A stretch of 64,000 nt of DNA from JASLQO01 sp002327525 (lineage in GTDB: Bacteria; Pseudomonadota; Gammaproteobacteria; Pseudomonadales; Azotimanducaceae), in the NCBI GenBank assembly GCA_030744435.1, contig JASLQO010000009.1, positions 1 to 64,000 on the forward strand, given 5' to 3'. The position numbers and the translations under genes were made by a program. Positions 36,135-45,029 of this stretch are shown one piece after another. Each line of letters starts with the position of its first letter. Within the stretch, counting starts at the first letter, position 1. The notes below the pieces were generated by a model. That model ran no database searches. It was not told the DNA's origin and worked only from the letters and a program-made list of their open reading frames with translations.

Positions 36135-36308
36135 TTTCGAAACTCGCGGCTCTGAGCGCAACACCGTTGCGTGGTAAGCGCGTGGCTAACACGGTTAGTC
36201 TGTTTTGAGGCATGTGCTTAAAGCTGGCAAGCACGCATGTGCGACTGTGTTTGATGAAAGGTCAAGCTGCCTAACCCCTCGCCGCGCCGGATGTTTGGCT
36301 TTTAGAGG

Positions 36309-36593
36309 ATGACTGAGTTGACATGTTTCAGTTCCGGTGTGACGGATGTAGTCACACAACTTGGGACCGATGATTTTGCGCTGGCTTTGCTTGCCTTCAT
36401 GCGCGACTGGATCAGTATAGACGAGGCGTGCATGCTGTTTTACCCAGAAGGTGGTGGAGGTCCCATCATCGTGCGTCGTGAGCCCAACGGGTGCAGCAGA
36501 TCGCCCAACCTGGATACCTTTGTCACCGGCGTTTTTCTGCTTGATCCCTATTACGTCGCAGCGGCACGAGAGAGGCGCTCACAGCGCACATGA
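36309..36593 (+). pseudogene. 5' remnant of a LuxR-type regulator
   Basis: The 94-residue product resembles the ligand-sensing N-terminal region of LuxR-family regulators that begins FALALLAFMRDWISIDEACM and has VFLLDPYYVAAARER. The HTH domain is missing. The stop codon overlaps the ATG of a GNAT-like tail. This is a junction of two broken genes rather than a natural fusion. The assignment rests on weak similarity. Confidence 0.5.
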
Positions 36594-36763
36594 CGGCGGA
36601 TCAGGGCGGTGCTCAGTCCGCATTCCGACGTTTCGGTTTTGTGCCGGAGGCGTTGCTCGCCGATTTCGTGCAGGATCGCAACGGCAGGACGCGCGATATG
36701 GTGATCATGTCATTCGACATTGAAGGTCACACCGATCTCGCGGTGGCAGTGCTGAAACTCTGA
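36590..36763 (+). pseudogene. C-terminal remnant of a GNAT acetyltransferase
   Basis: The frame reads MTADQGGAQSAFRRFGFVPE and RNGRTRDMVIMSFDI, the end of an N-acetyltransferase domain (A-x-x-x-F-x-x-x-GF followed by GRxRDxxIM). About 57 residues remain. An intact gene would need another 100 or more upstream. It is joined to the LuxR remnant by an ATGA overlap. Confidence 0.65.
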
Positions 36764-36794
36764 GGGACTCCGAGCAGGTCTGGGGAAACAGCGT

Positions 36795-37697
36795 TCAGAG
36801 GTCGAGATGACCGCCCGCCATCGCCGACAGACGGTCCGGCGACCACACGTCCTGAAACTGACCCACCGCGCCGCCGCAGAAGTCCCACCGCACCATGCTC
36901 ATCCAGGCGAAGTAGCCCGGGCTCGCCTGCTTGGCGATGTGATTGCGCGGTTCGCCGCGGGTGTCGAGTTCGCGGCCGTGTTCATCGGTAGCGACGATGC
37001 GCGCACGCGCGATGCGCTGTAGCGCGTCACGTTCGACCTCGACACGGGCATCCAGCAGACGACTGCGCACGCCGTCGCGTTCCAAGTAACCGCCTGAACT
37101 GTGCGCTTCGCCACCCATCTGTGTCACGACCAGAAAACTCGCATCCCCGCGTATGCCGTAGACGTACGAAGCACGCGCGCTGTTGTCGTCGAGACGCGGT
37201 CCCCAGGAACGGTCGCGCATGCCGAAACAATCGATGTCGATGCTGCGATCTGCGAAATCGAGGGTGCCCTGCACGCGTGTGGGCTGATCCCAGTGGCCGA
37301 CCTCGGGTGTGGCGACGATGACGTGATTCTCAGCAATGCCGGAAACCCTCAGGTCTGCCTGGAATACGCCGGCATCCTCGTAGCACACACGATAGCGCTG
37401 CAGGGGCTCCAGTACCTCGTAGCGCAGTCCTTCCAGTTGCATGCCAGCGTCGGTGAACACCGGTAATTCCAGGTGCCAGAGGCTGCGGTAGTAGGGCGCG
37501 GTCCAGGCAGTGTCCAGGCCCGGCGCCCACACTGCGACCGTGAGCGCGGCGATGTCGAGGTTTGGACGCAACAGGGGATAGAAGGTGCCGGACAGGCCGC
37601 GCTGCGGGTCGTCGAAGGAGAACCAGTAAGTTTCCGACCACCAGCGCTGGTCACTCGTGGCTGGGTGGAACGCATCGTCTTGCTCCGCGAGGTTCAT
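36795..37697 (-). CDS. Lipocalin-like beta-barrel protein (DUF7064/7065-type), second paralogue
   Basis: This 300-residue protein is a distant relative of the 28734 product. It has the central motif FGMRDRSWGPRLDD and an aromatic-rich N-terminal half (RWWSETYWFSFDD). No transmembrane segment or signal peptide is seen. It is the last gene of a minus-strand operon after the methyltransferase and phosphotransferase, with 27 bases from the latter's stop codon. The family is usually found with lipid, terpenoid or aromatic catabolism. A binding or cyclase-like role is possible but unproven. Confidence 0.65.
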   Translation of the reverse strand: MNLAEQDDAFHPATSDQRWWSETYWFSFDDPQRGLSGTFYPLLRPNLDIAALTVAVWAPGLDTAWTAPYYRSLWHLELPVFTDAGMQLEGLRYEVLEPLQRYRVCYEDAGVFQADLRVSGIAENHVIVATPEVGHWDQPTRVQGTLDFADRSIDIDCFGMRDRSWGPRLDDNSARASYVYGIRGDASFLVVTQMGGEAHSSGGYLERDGVRSRLLDARVEVERDALQRIARARIVATDEHGRELDTRGEPRNHIAKQASPGYFAWMSMVRWDFCGGAVGQFQDVWSPDRLSAMAGGHLDL

Positions 37698-37724
37698 GTC
37701 ATGAATACCTTGTAACTATATGAA

Positions 37725-39035
37725 TCATATAAGTTTAATGAAAGGTTTATCGGCAACGGGGTGCACCGCGGGTGAAGCCTGAATACGACGCAGACCGTTG
37801 CTGTAGAGCACTTCTACCGTGCGTTGCGAATCGGTCCGGCGAATCCACTCGGTGAACGCTCTTTGCCAGTCATCTGCGGCGACTGGCGTACCCATGAGTT
37901 CCGCAACTGCCGCCGCGGCTCCGGCGCCGATGGCGGTTTGCATGCGGGCGAGATCGTGGATCTGTTGTGTCATGAGGGCCACGTACATGTGCTGGCCAGA
38001 GTCGCCCTGCCATTTGAGGGCCAGCAGGTCGACGAGGGCGGCCAGCGCCTCGGACAGTTCGTTGTCCTCGCACTTGATCGCGGTGTCTGTGTCAGGCACA
38101 GGGCGGCCTTCGTACTCCATCACGGCGCGCGGAATCAGTACATTCATCAGCGTGACGAGGTTCAGGTAAGTGAACCGATCCTGATTGGCGGCGCCATTGT
38201 CGAGTGCGGCTAGAGAGGAGACCAGCCAGATGTACATGACGTTGATACGGTACCAGGCAATTCGTCGCCGATCGATGGCATAACCGGTGTGCGCCTTCCA
38301 GCGGGCGAGTTGCGCGTCGAAATCGCCCACGTTGGCGCTGAAGTGATGTCCACGGAAGACCAGCCACGCCAGATCGTCCATGGGGTCGCCCACGTGAACG
38401 AATTCCCAGTCGAGCAGGGCCGTGACCCGTTCATCGTCGTGCAAAAAATTACCGGGGCCGACGTCACCGTGGCATATCACTAGGCGCTCGGTATCGGTGG
38501 GGGCCGTGCGCTCCAGCCAGCGGCTGGTGAATTCCGCGAGAGGACTCGCGCGGCGCACGCGTGAACGGTAGATCCCGCTCCACAGGCGCACCTGGGATGC
38601 TGCCGCATCGGCTGCGGATGTGGGTGGATCGAGCCCGGCGAAGGCAGCACCCGGAGCGATCTGGTGCAGATCGGCGAGTGCGTCCACATAATCGTCGAGT
38701 ACTGCGGCGCGCGCTTCAGGCGTGAGGCCGTCGAGGTCAGGCGTTCCGGCTGCCATCTCCATCAGCAGCGCGTCGCCGGTTTCCGCGAGCAGGCAGGGTA
38801 TGCGTACACTGGTGTTGGCCAGCGCCCGGTAGGCGATCGCCTCGCGCTTGAGGGTGAGTGGCGTGTTGGCGACCGGACCGTCACCGCTGTCCTGGCGCAG
38901 CACGCACTGGCGCTGGACGGTATCGATGAGCCACGTGATGCGCGATGCGCCGCCGCCGGGATGCCTGGTGCCGGTAATGTCACCCGCGTGTTCACGGACG
39001 AATGCATCGAGGTGGGGGGGCAGTGTGTCGGTCAT
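37725..39035 (-). CDS. Phosphotransferase family protein (APH/choline-kinase fold)
   Basis: This is a 436-residue protein kinase-like phosphotransferase. It has the catalytic loop VICHGDVGPGNFLHDDE (HGD-x5-N) and the metal-binding LLDWEFVHVGDPMDDLAWL. The size and C-terminal extension match the FadE36-like family often found in acyl-CoA catabolic clusters, not antibiotic kinases. The ATG overlaps the methyltransferase stop codon (ATGA), so the genes are translationally coupled. It may phosphorylate a small hydroxylated intermediate. Signature residues are intact. The extra about 130 C-terminal residues are of unknown role. Confidence 0.85.
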   Translation of the reverse strand: MTDTLPPHLDAFVREHAGDITGTRHPGGGASRITWLIDTVQRQCVLRQDSGDGPVANTPLTLKREAIAYRALANTSVRIPCLLAETGDALLMEMAAGTPDLDGLTPEARAAVLDDYVDALADLHQIAPGAAFAGLDPPTSAADAAASQVRLWSGIYRSRVRRASPLAEFTSRWLERTAPTDTERLVICHGDVGPGNFLHDDERVTALLDWEFVHVGDPMDDLAWLVFRGHHFSANVGDFDAQLARWKAHTGYAIDRRRIAWYRINVMYIWLVSSLAALDNGAANQDRFTYLNLVTLMNVLIPRAVMEYEGRPVPDTDTAIKCEDNELSEALAALVDLLALKWQGDSGQHMYVALMTQQIHDLARMQTAIGAGAAAAVAELMGTPVAADDWQRAFTEWIRRTDSQRTVEVLYSNGLRRIQASPAVHPVADKPFIKLI

Positions 39036-39786
39036 GGGGCGTGGTCGACGGGGTTGGCGTTACGACGGGAGATCAGTAAGCGGTCCTCGATGTCGGAGTA
39101 CTTGAGGTGACCCTCCACGAATTGCGAGATGAAATCGTGGCGGTGCAGGATCCAGGGCACGTAGGCGTTGTGGCCGAACCTGGGACCGACATTGTCGGCG
39201 ACGATGATGCCCGTGGCGGAAATCAACCCCGCGTCGAGCAAGCATTCGACGTCATTCTGGTAAATACCCTTCCAGCGATCAAGGAATACCAGATCGTACG
39301 GACCGGTGGACTGGTCGGTGACCGACTCTAGCGTGCCGTTGAGAAATGTGGTGCGATCGCCGAGCCCGGCAAAGTCTGCCATGTCGCAGGAGACGCGCGT
39401 TGCGTCTGCGTCTACATCCACCGAGGTCAGGTGGCCGGGAGCGTGCAGATGCCTGGCCATCAGAATGGCCGAATACCCGACGAAGCTGCCGAGTTCCAGG
39501 ATGCGTGCCCCAGGCCCGATGTCCGTGACCAGATCCTCCAGTATGGGCCCTTTCTCATCGCCCACGTTCATGAGGCGCGCTGTTCTCTGGCGAAGTGGTC
39601 GAGTTCGGCCAGCACCAACTGCGGTTCACCTTCAGTTGCGTGTGCGCGCACGAACTGTGCCGCCGCATCGTGCAGGGCGGCCTCTCTGCGCAGGCGCGCG
39701 GCGAGCATGCGCGCGCCGATGCGAATTCCCCACGGCAGGGCCTTCAGGCGCGTGGCGACTACTCCGGCCAATTCCTCTCCTTCCAT
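39032..39786 (-). pseudogene. Catechol O-methyltransferase-like protein, one frameshift
   Basis: COMT transfers a methyl group from SAM to a catechol hydroxyl with Mg2+. The 3' frame has ILELGSFVGYSAILMARHL (SAM site), VFLDRWKGIYQ and VADNVG, so the metal and catalytic positions known from animal COMT (Asp, Lys, Asp-Asn) are all present. The 5' frame supplies HDAAAQFVRAHATEGEPQLV, the usual COMT N-terminal helices. The frames meet at AREQRA/MNVGDEKG near 39570 with a one-base offset. Translation from ATG 39571 alone would lack the N-terminal helices. Either a sequencing error or a recent mutation is possible. The gene leads the operon with the phosphotransferase. The resemblance to animal COMT is notable for a bacterium. 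Confidence 0.8.
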
Positions 39787-40159
39787 TCGGATACTGGAGT
39801 GGGTACTTCTATCAGAGATGTGCTCGTGGGGCGAGTCGCTCGCAGCGCAGGCGAGCATTGCACATCGAAACGCCGCATAAGCACGGCACACGGAGAAGCA
39901 CGTAATAAAACTGGTGGCAATTGGAATCGCTTCTATTGCGATCATTGATCACTGGTGCGACGCGGCGTGCAGATGCACTTTGCGCATTGTCACTTAAGTA
40001 AAACTGATCAGCCTGAGGTGATGTATACCCACATGGGTAGGATCGCCGTGGCCTTTGCTAACAGCATTGAAAAGTGCCGGGATTTCTAGATATATATTCT
40101 GCACAGTGTAAAGAAGAGCTTTATCTATTGGCAGGCAACTTAGGGATCGATCTCATTTA
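39787..40159. other. Intergenic stretch upstream of the COMT operon
   Basis: I see no gene here. The sequence becomes AT-richer after about 39900. It probably holds the promoter of the minus-strand COMT operon. It ends at the fixed edge of repeat copy K. Confidence 0.5.
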
Positions 40160-40345
40160 CGGATAGGAAATATAACAGGGATGTTCGGTATTGCGGTGTG
40201 GCTCATGGTCAATGGCACAGTGGGGCAGTTGTGAGCGCTCAGAATTCAGTGAGAGGCGGTAGCGAGGCCGTTTGCTCACGCGGAATATGGGTGAGGGCTG
40301 AGGCACTGGTTTGACGAATTCTGATGCCGGTTTTTTTCGCAGGCA
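40160..40345 (+). repeat. Dispersed repeat, copy K (last in the window)
   Basis: The copy runs from CGGATAGGAAATATAACAGG through a short internal deletion (the GTCGAGCGG part is missing), GAATATGGGTGAGGGCTGAG and GACGAATTCTGATGCCGG to TTTTTTTCGCAGGCAC. No copy was found in the remaining 23.6 kb. Confidence 0.92.
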
Positions 40346-40348
40346 CAA

Positions 40349-40588
40349 GAGATGGTCGAGCTCTGGTTGGCCGCATCTATTGCCTGAGGGAGATTGTTCT
40401 GACGCATCACCACATCCACCGCGCTGGGGCCGTCATGCAGGTGAAGCTCGGCTTCAGGGTGCTAAACCTCAGAGCAGCCGAAAGTAAACTGGCGAAAAGG
40501 GGACGGGTAGGACGGGTAGACTATTCTCAAGGGTGAAGTCGATTTGGTCGACACGATCTTCCTACCCGGTCAGATCAAACACACGTGA
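40349..40588 (+). pseudogene. Unidentified gene remnant, interrupted by a REP-like motif
   Basis: Two protein-like pieces, THHHIHRAGAVMQVKLGFRV with LNLRAAESKLA, and GEVDLVDTIFLPGQIKHT with a stop at 40586, are in different frames. The REP-like motif lies between them. The family was not recognised. Its 5' end is lost at repeat copy K. Confidence 0.4.
40493..40520 (+). repeat. REP-like motif inside a gene remnant
   Basis: GCGAAAAGGGGACGGGTAGG and the partial repeat ACGGGTAGA are a copy of the short motif. It lies inside the unidentified remnant and is associated with its frameshift. Confidence 0.7.
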
Positions 40589-40627
40589 GCACAGGTAAAC
40601 TCTGATCTCCCCAGACAGGACAGGGCT

Positions 40628-41404
40628 ATGGCACGCAGATTCATCGATCTTTCCATCTACCTGGAGAGCGACGTCATTTCTGACCCGCCCGGCATGCAGC
40701 CAGAGATCACCTACATCGATCACCAGCAGGGCATTGCTGGTATGGTCGCCTCCTTTCCCGGAGTCACCGCCGAAGAATTGCCCGATGCCGAAGGCTGGGC
40801 GGTCGAGCGTGTGCAGCTCAGCACCCACAACGGCACGCACCTCGATGCGCCCTATCACTTCGCTTCCACAATGAACGGCGGTGAGCGCGCCATCACCATC
40901 GACGAAGTTCCGTTGGAATGGTGCTTCGGCGACGGGGTGAAGCTGGATTTTCGCGATAAGCCGAACGGCTACGTGGTCACGGCACAGGACGTGCGGAAGG
41001 AACTCGCACGCATCGGCTATGAGCTGAAAGCGCTCGATATCGTGCTAGTCAATACGGCAGCGGGTAAGCGCTATGGCCAGAACGACTACGTGTCATACGG
41101 CTGCGGTATGGGGCACGACGCAACCCTGTATCTGCTGGAACGGGGTGTGCGGGTGACCGGCATTGACGGCTGGAGCTGGGATGCGCCCTTCGAGTACACC
41201 CGTGAGAAATACGAGGTGAGCGGTGATGCCAGCATTATCTGGGAGGGGCACAAAGCCGGCCGCGAGATCGGCTACTGTCACATCGAGAAGATGCACAACC
41301 TGGAAGTGCTGCCGGCGTACGGCTTCACTGTCTCCTGCTTTCCCCACAAGATCCGGGGGGCCTCGGCAGGATGGACACGCGCCGTAGCGATTCTAGACGA
41401 GTGA
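40628..41404 (+). CDS. Cyclase family protein (kynurenine-formamidase-like metal hydrolase)
   Basis: This 258-residue enzyme of the cyclase/KynB-like superfamily has the metal-binding signature THNGTHLDAPYHF (HxGTHxDxPxHF), which binds Zn or Mn at the active site. The family includes arylformamidase, isatin hydrolase and putative polyketide cyclases. No signal peptide is visible. The rest of the fold appears complete up to AVAILDE. The start, ATG 40628, follows AGGACAGGGCT. No kynureninase or isatin genes are nearby, so the substrate is left open. A REP-like motif lies just beyond the stop. Confidence 0.88.
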   Translation: MARRFIDLSIYLESDVISDPPGMQPEITYIDHQQGIAGMVASFPGVTAEELPDAEGWAVERVQLSTHNGTHLDAPYHFASTMNGGERAITIDEVPLEWCFGDGVKLDFRDKPNGYVVTAQDVRKELARIGYELKALDIVLVNTAAGKRYGQNDYVSYGCGMGHDATLYLLERGVRVTGIDGWSWDAPFEYTREKYEVSGDASIIWEGHKAGREIGYCHIEKMHNLEVLPAYGFTVSCFPHKIRGASAGWTRAVAILDE

Positions 41405-41424
41405 CGTTCCTCCTCAAGCAGGGG

Positions 41425-41440
41425 CGAAAAGGGGACGGGC
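41425..41440 (+). repeat. REP-like motif
   Basis: CGAAAAGGGGACGGGC is a partial copy of the short motif, 21 bases after the cyclase stop codon and just before the HpaB remnant. Confidence 0.65.
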
Positions 41441-41495
41441 AGCAGCGTGGTCGTCGTTCTTGGCGTGCCTTCGCTATCTCCTGCTTCCCTGCTGG

Positions 41496-41700
41496 TCAGA
41501 CGAGCATTCGATTTACGAGCTCGTTAGCTCGCGTCCGGTCTGCGTTCAGGTGCATTGCGCCAATGTGGCGGCTTCCCGAGCCGAAGTAGTAGCGTTCGTA
41601 GAGTTCGTTCCGGCCGCCGAAGGTGGAACCCACGAAGTCCCGGGCCAGCCGGTAGACCGCTGAGCGCTCCTCGGCACCGATGCCGTTCGATCGACGGCAT
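41496..41700 (-). pseudogene. C-terminal remnant of a 4-hydroxyphenylacetate 3-hydroxylase-like (HpaB) oxygenase
   Basis: The fragment GAEERSAVYRLARDFVGST followed by FGGRNELYERYYFGSG is the conserved end of FADH2-dependent HpaB/PvcC oxygenases. These hydroxylate phenols to catechols. About 65 of 480 or more residues remain. It meets an APH remnant of the opposite strand near 41690-41700. Confidence 0.82.
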
Positions 41701-42105
41701 CGATCTCGATCTGGGCTTTGCCCTGGCTGTCTGGTCGGAAGCACTGCATGTGCCAGGAGCTAACGAAGCAGGTGACGACCTCTGATATCACAGCGACCTT
41801 GTCGCGGAAAATCTGTTGCTCACCGATGGCCGGTTGAGTGGCGTGCTGGATTTTGGCAGTCTGGCTGTGGGGGGCCCCACCGTCGACCTCCATGGTGCCT
41901 GGAGTTGTTTGATTCACCGGCACGGGACGTGTTCCGTAGCCGGCGTGGCGTAAGCGACGCCGAGTGGTTGCGCGGGCGTGCCTGGGTGCTGGCAATCGCG
42001 CTCGGTGCGCTGGCCACTCAGTGGAATAGAATGCCTGTACGTCGAAGGGACCGATTGGCAATGGCTAGATCGGTTTTGGCGGATGCGGGCGAAAGGCGTA
42101 CATGA
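41688..42105 (+). pseudogene. C-terminal remnant of an aminoglycoside/macrolide phosphotransferase-like gene
   Basis: Pieces in shifted frames give LGFALAVWSEAL, then HSDLVAENLLLTDGRLSGVL and DFGSLAVG (catalytic HxD and DFG-like metal site), then VSDAEWLRGRAWVLAIALGA. This is the order of small-molecule kinases of the APH family. The catalytic Gly is Ser (HSD). At least two frameshifts and a TGA at about 41784 break it. The N-terminal lobe is missing. Confidence 0.72.
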
Positions 42106-42285
42106 GGGTGGAAAGTCGATCCATTGCCGGCGCGAAACGGTAGAAATGCGCTCCGGCGTGGGTGATGAACGTGACGTACGAGCGAACACGACTCCCTGCG
42201 AGCGACAGAGATTGTCGGTTAGCGCGTTGGCACCCACCCAATCACACTTCATACTCGATACGATCGCTATGGAAGGGATGTTGCT

Positions 42286-42672
42286 ATGTCGGAATCGCTG
42301 GTTGGTCTGTCGGCTGAACTCGGGCAGGTAGTGAGCAGGGATATGTTGGCCGTGAGTGTTGGCAGCGGATCGGTTGCCGTATTCGCGACACCCGAACTCA
42401 TCCTGTTACTCGAGAAAACGGCGGTCGCTGCTCTTGAGGGCAGGATGGAGGACGGCACTACGACGGTGGGGTCGGCTCTGGATGTGACTCATCTGGCGGC
42501 AACGCCTGAAGGGATGGAAGTAACCGCCACGGCTGAAGTGGTTGGTGTCGAAGGCCGGAAACTCGAATTCCAGGTTAGCGCACGCGATGCGAAAGAGAAA
42601 ATCGCCGAGGGGACTCATACCCGGTTTGTGGTCGATGCGGTTAAATTCCAAGACCGGGCAGATTCAAAGTAG
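42286..42672 (+). CDS. Thioesterase (hot-dog fold, FlK-like)
   Basis: This is a 128-residue hot-dog-fold protein with FATPELILLLEKTAVAALEG, TTVGSALDVTHLAATP and ARDAKEKIAEGTHTRFVV, the layout of fluoroacetyl-CoA-thioesterase-like enzymes. The Thr, Glu and His of the FlK active site have likely counterparts (TPE, LEK, VTH). It should hydrolyse a short acyl-CoA or bind such a thioester. ATG 42286 was chosen. It is isolated between remnants but fully open, which argues for retained function. Confidence 0.82.
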   Translation: MSESLVGLSAELGQVVSRDMLAVSVGSGSVAVFATPELILLLEKTAVAALEGRMEDGTTTVGSALDVTHLAATPEGMEVTATAEVVGVEGRKLEFQVSARDAKEKIAEGTHTRFVVDAVKFQDRADSK

Positions 42673-42811
42673 CCGCCACCTCCTTTTCGCTGAAGGAACG
42701 TAGTTCTGCTCCTACTCGAAACGCTCCTCAGTTGGCCTTGCTAACTTGTAAGGGAGATAGAGTTAGCGACCTTGCCCACTACCGCAACACTGTCGGGAAG
42801 CGGTCTCTCAC

Positions 42812-43990
42812 CTACTGAAACAAATAGGCGATGATGTTGAAGTACCAGCAGATCCATGTGTTGATCACCGCAGCCAGGGCTACGAACATATAACGAACCC
42901 TGGTCATGGTACTACCCTGACCAGTCGAGCAATGCCGACCCGAACGCCAGATGACAACAAAACCCAGTAGGAGGTTTGCCGACATCAACAATATCACTGC
43001 ATGTGTGGTAGGTGGCATGCCGTAGCTGAACTCCCGCACGTCACCGTTGAGTTTCATCACCAGGTACCCGTAGAGCCCGATGAGCAGCACGCAATGGATC
43101 CAGGTGATCATCACGTTCCGTTTCGGGATGCGTACCTCACCTGATGCACGCTGCCAACCCCGATACCCGTAACCGACGATCGTGAGCAGAGCTGTAATCA
43201 GCACTGCGGCCAGAAGTACGCGCTGGAGTCGAGGCGAATCGATGCCATTCATGCGCCTGAGAGAACCAAGTGGTGTATTGAGAATCATGTGAGTGACTAC
43301 ACCATCGACATTCCGCTCGAAGACCATTGTCTGGTCCGTATACTTTGCGCTGAATCGATTTTCGGCTGTAGGGATCCAGCGACCGACACCTCCGTTTACC
43401 AAAAGCAGTTCGTTGTCCTGAGCCGAGACCGTGGTGGCGTTCACCAACGCCGACAACTTCTCGAATGTCGAGTAATTCCTCGCAGCGCAACATTCTCACC
43501 GGTGTAGGGTTCGAGGTCTGTCTCGATTGGTTGCGGTGCCTGGCGCAAGTGGTCGCCACCAAGAAAGTGATCAATGAAGGCGGCAACCAGTATGCCCCGC
43601 GCACCAGCCCCTGGGTCCGAATTGAAGGAAACAAAGAGGTCGAGGTTGTGTTCCGGAATTAGCGAGAGATTGCTGTGAAACTGATTGACGTCGCCCCCAT
43701 GACCGCAAATTTCAAGGCCATTTCGATCTGATCGGTACAACCCGTGCAGCATCGGCAAAATGCCTGGATGAGAATCGAACAGCGGCTCCCGCATCCTCGA
43801 GGCTGTCTCTGTGCTCAGAATCTGGCGGGAATTGAGCGTACCCAGATTGAGATGGGCCAGCATGAACCGCGTCATGTCATCCGCGGTTGTGCTCATGTGG
43901 CCCGCGGGAATGTCCATGAAGTACTCGTAATCGCTCGACTCGAACTGGCCTTCCCGGAATCGATAGCCGGTTGCATGTCAAGCTTTCAGG
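42812..43990 (-). pseudogene. Relict membrane-anchored serine hydrolase
   Basis: The remaining part starts at about HATGYRFREGQF and PAGHMSTTADDMTRFML (end of the catalytic domain), has ICGHGGDVNQFHSNL (the third active-site motif), and continues after a frameshift near 43500 with AARNYSTFEKLSALVNATT. Four C-terminal hydrophobic helices follow. The N-terminal part with SxxK and YxN is lost. It is related in design to the intact enzyme at 4355 and may be a decayed paralogue. Confidence 0.8.
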
Positions 43991-44178
43991 CTTTTGCTCA
44001 TGACGAGGTGAGTACTGGTGCTGGCTGAGACCTATAAAACGGGCACACGACCAGGTCATGATCTTCTGTCCGCCGACGAATAGCTGATCAAACCCGGACT
44101 AGTTCCGCCACTGCGGGGTTGCCGTGCGGCGGATCGACGTCCTCCTCCATTGGAGACAAGGACCGTGACGCGGGAGTC

Positions 44179-44652
44179 CTATCGTCTGGAAAGTTCGAAC
44201 AGGGCAGCTCCCTGAGAGAACTCCGCGATCGGAGGAAAACCCGCGATGATCTCGGGATAGTTGTCCTTGTACCGGTCTATGGCCGCCTGGAAGACGTCCT
44301 GACGGCTCGATTCGATTCGGGTTGCCCGCATGTCGTATACGTTTTCATCGATTCTCAGCCGAACATCGGGAGAACGTGTAGCCCCCTCCACCCAGGTACT
44401 GTCCGGAGCACCGATGACGTACAGACGGTTATCAGTCTCCACAACCCAGATGATTACGACGTGGGGCAGCGTTCCCGCGTAGGTTGCGAGGTGGACTTCC
44501 TCGGGTAGAGTCGCTGAGGACCACCGGGCCGGTGCGGTGGCCGAATTCCCACCGAGACGGATACCAGGCATAGGGCCGATTGGAGCTGCCAGGGCTACAC
44601 CAAGCGACACCACGACGAACGCGACGAGAACATAGGTCAACCAGCGGGGCAT
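44179..44652 (-). CDS. Membrane-anchored split-barrel (PNPOx/DUF2255-like) protein
   Basis: From ATG 44652 the product has 157 residues. It has one N-terminal hydrophobic segment (LTYVLVAFVVVSLGVALAA) and a small beta-barrel domain with HVVIIWVVETDNRLYVIGA and RSPDVRLRIDENVYDMRATR. The barrel resembles flavin or F420-binding pyridoxamine-phosphate-oxidase-like proteins. The helix may tether it to the inner membrane with the domain outside. No cofactor residues can be assigned. It lies between two remnants. Confidence 0.6.
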   Translation of the reverse strand: MPRWLTYVLVAFVVVSLGVALAAPIGPMPGIRLGGNSATAPARWSSATLPEEVHLATYAGTLPHVVIIWVVETDNRLYVIGAPDSTWVEGATRSPDVRLRIDENVYDMRATRIESSRQDVFQAAIDRYKDNYPEIIAGFPPIAEFSQGAALFELSRR

Positions 44653-44743
44653 AGTGGGATCCCTGCCATGTGTGTAGTGGGGAAGATACAGTAAGCGCTG
44701 GTGTGTGTCAGAAACATGACCGGGCACTGGAACCAGAATCTTC

Positions 44744-44995
44744 CTAGTTGAGTTCGAGCCACAGGTGGTGGAACCCTCGTGGCAGGTGTGAGGCAACCCG
44801 TTCGTCCTCACCACGCGCGCGCCCGAGTTCCGCAAATCTGTTCAGAAATGGCCGAAGGGCCGCACGCGCTTCCATGCGGGCAAGGGGCGCGCCCGTACAG
44901 AAGCGAATTCCAGATCCGAAGCTGTGATGCTTGATTCGTTTACGGCTGAGGCCAAATTCTTCCGCGAGCGCGTATTGACAGGAACCCCGATTGGT
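44744..44995 (-). pseudogene. C-terminal remnant of a cytochrome P450
   Basis: The heme-binding loop HHSFGSGIRFCTGAPLARM is unmistakable, with the heme-ligand cysteine present. About 80 of 400 residues remain. The 5' side ends near 44995, where a different gene relict on the plus strand begins. EthD-type barrels in the window are typical P450 partners, so a P450 function may once have been local. Confidence 0.9.
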
Positions 44996-45029
44996 GGATC
45001 CCGTCACCACGCAGGCGGAATTCGATGAG

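Noticed and set aside
36309..36763. LuxR-GNAT bifunctional regulator
   Set aside because: The two pieces are in different frames, each lacks its core, and they only overlap by ATGA. A junction of two remnants is simpler.
37725..39035. Antibiotic resistance by aminoglycoside phosphorylation
   Set aside because: The kinase fold is shared by many metabolic enzymes. Length, C-terminal extension and operon with a methyltransferase point to metabolism.
1..40345. Dispersed repeat as integron attC sites or a CRISPR array
   Set aside because: The copies are kilobases apart with multi-gene spacers, lack GTTRRRY-type ends, and are not regularly spaced. No integrase or cas gene is present.
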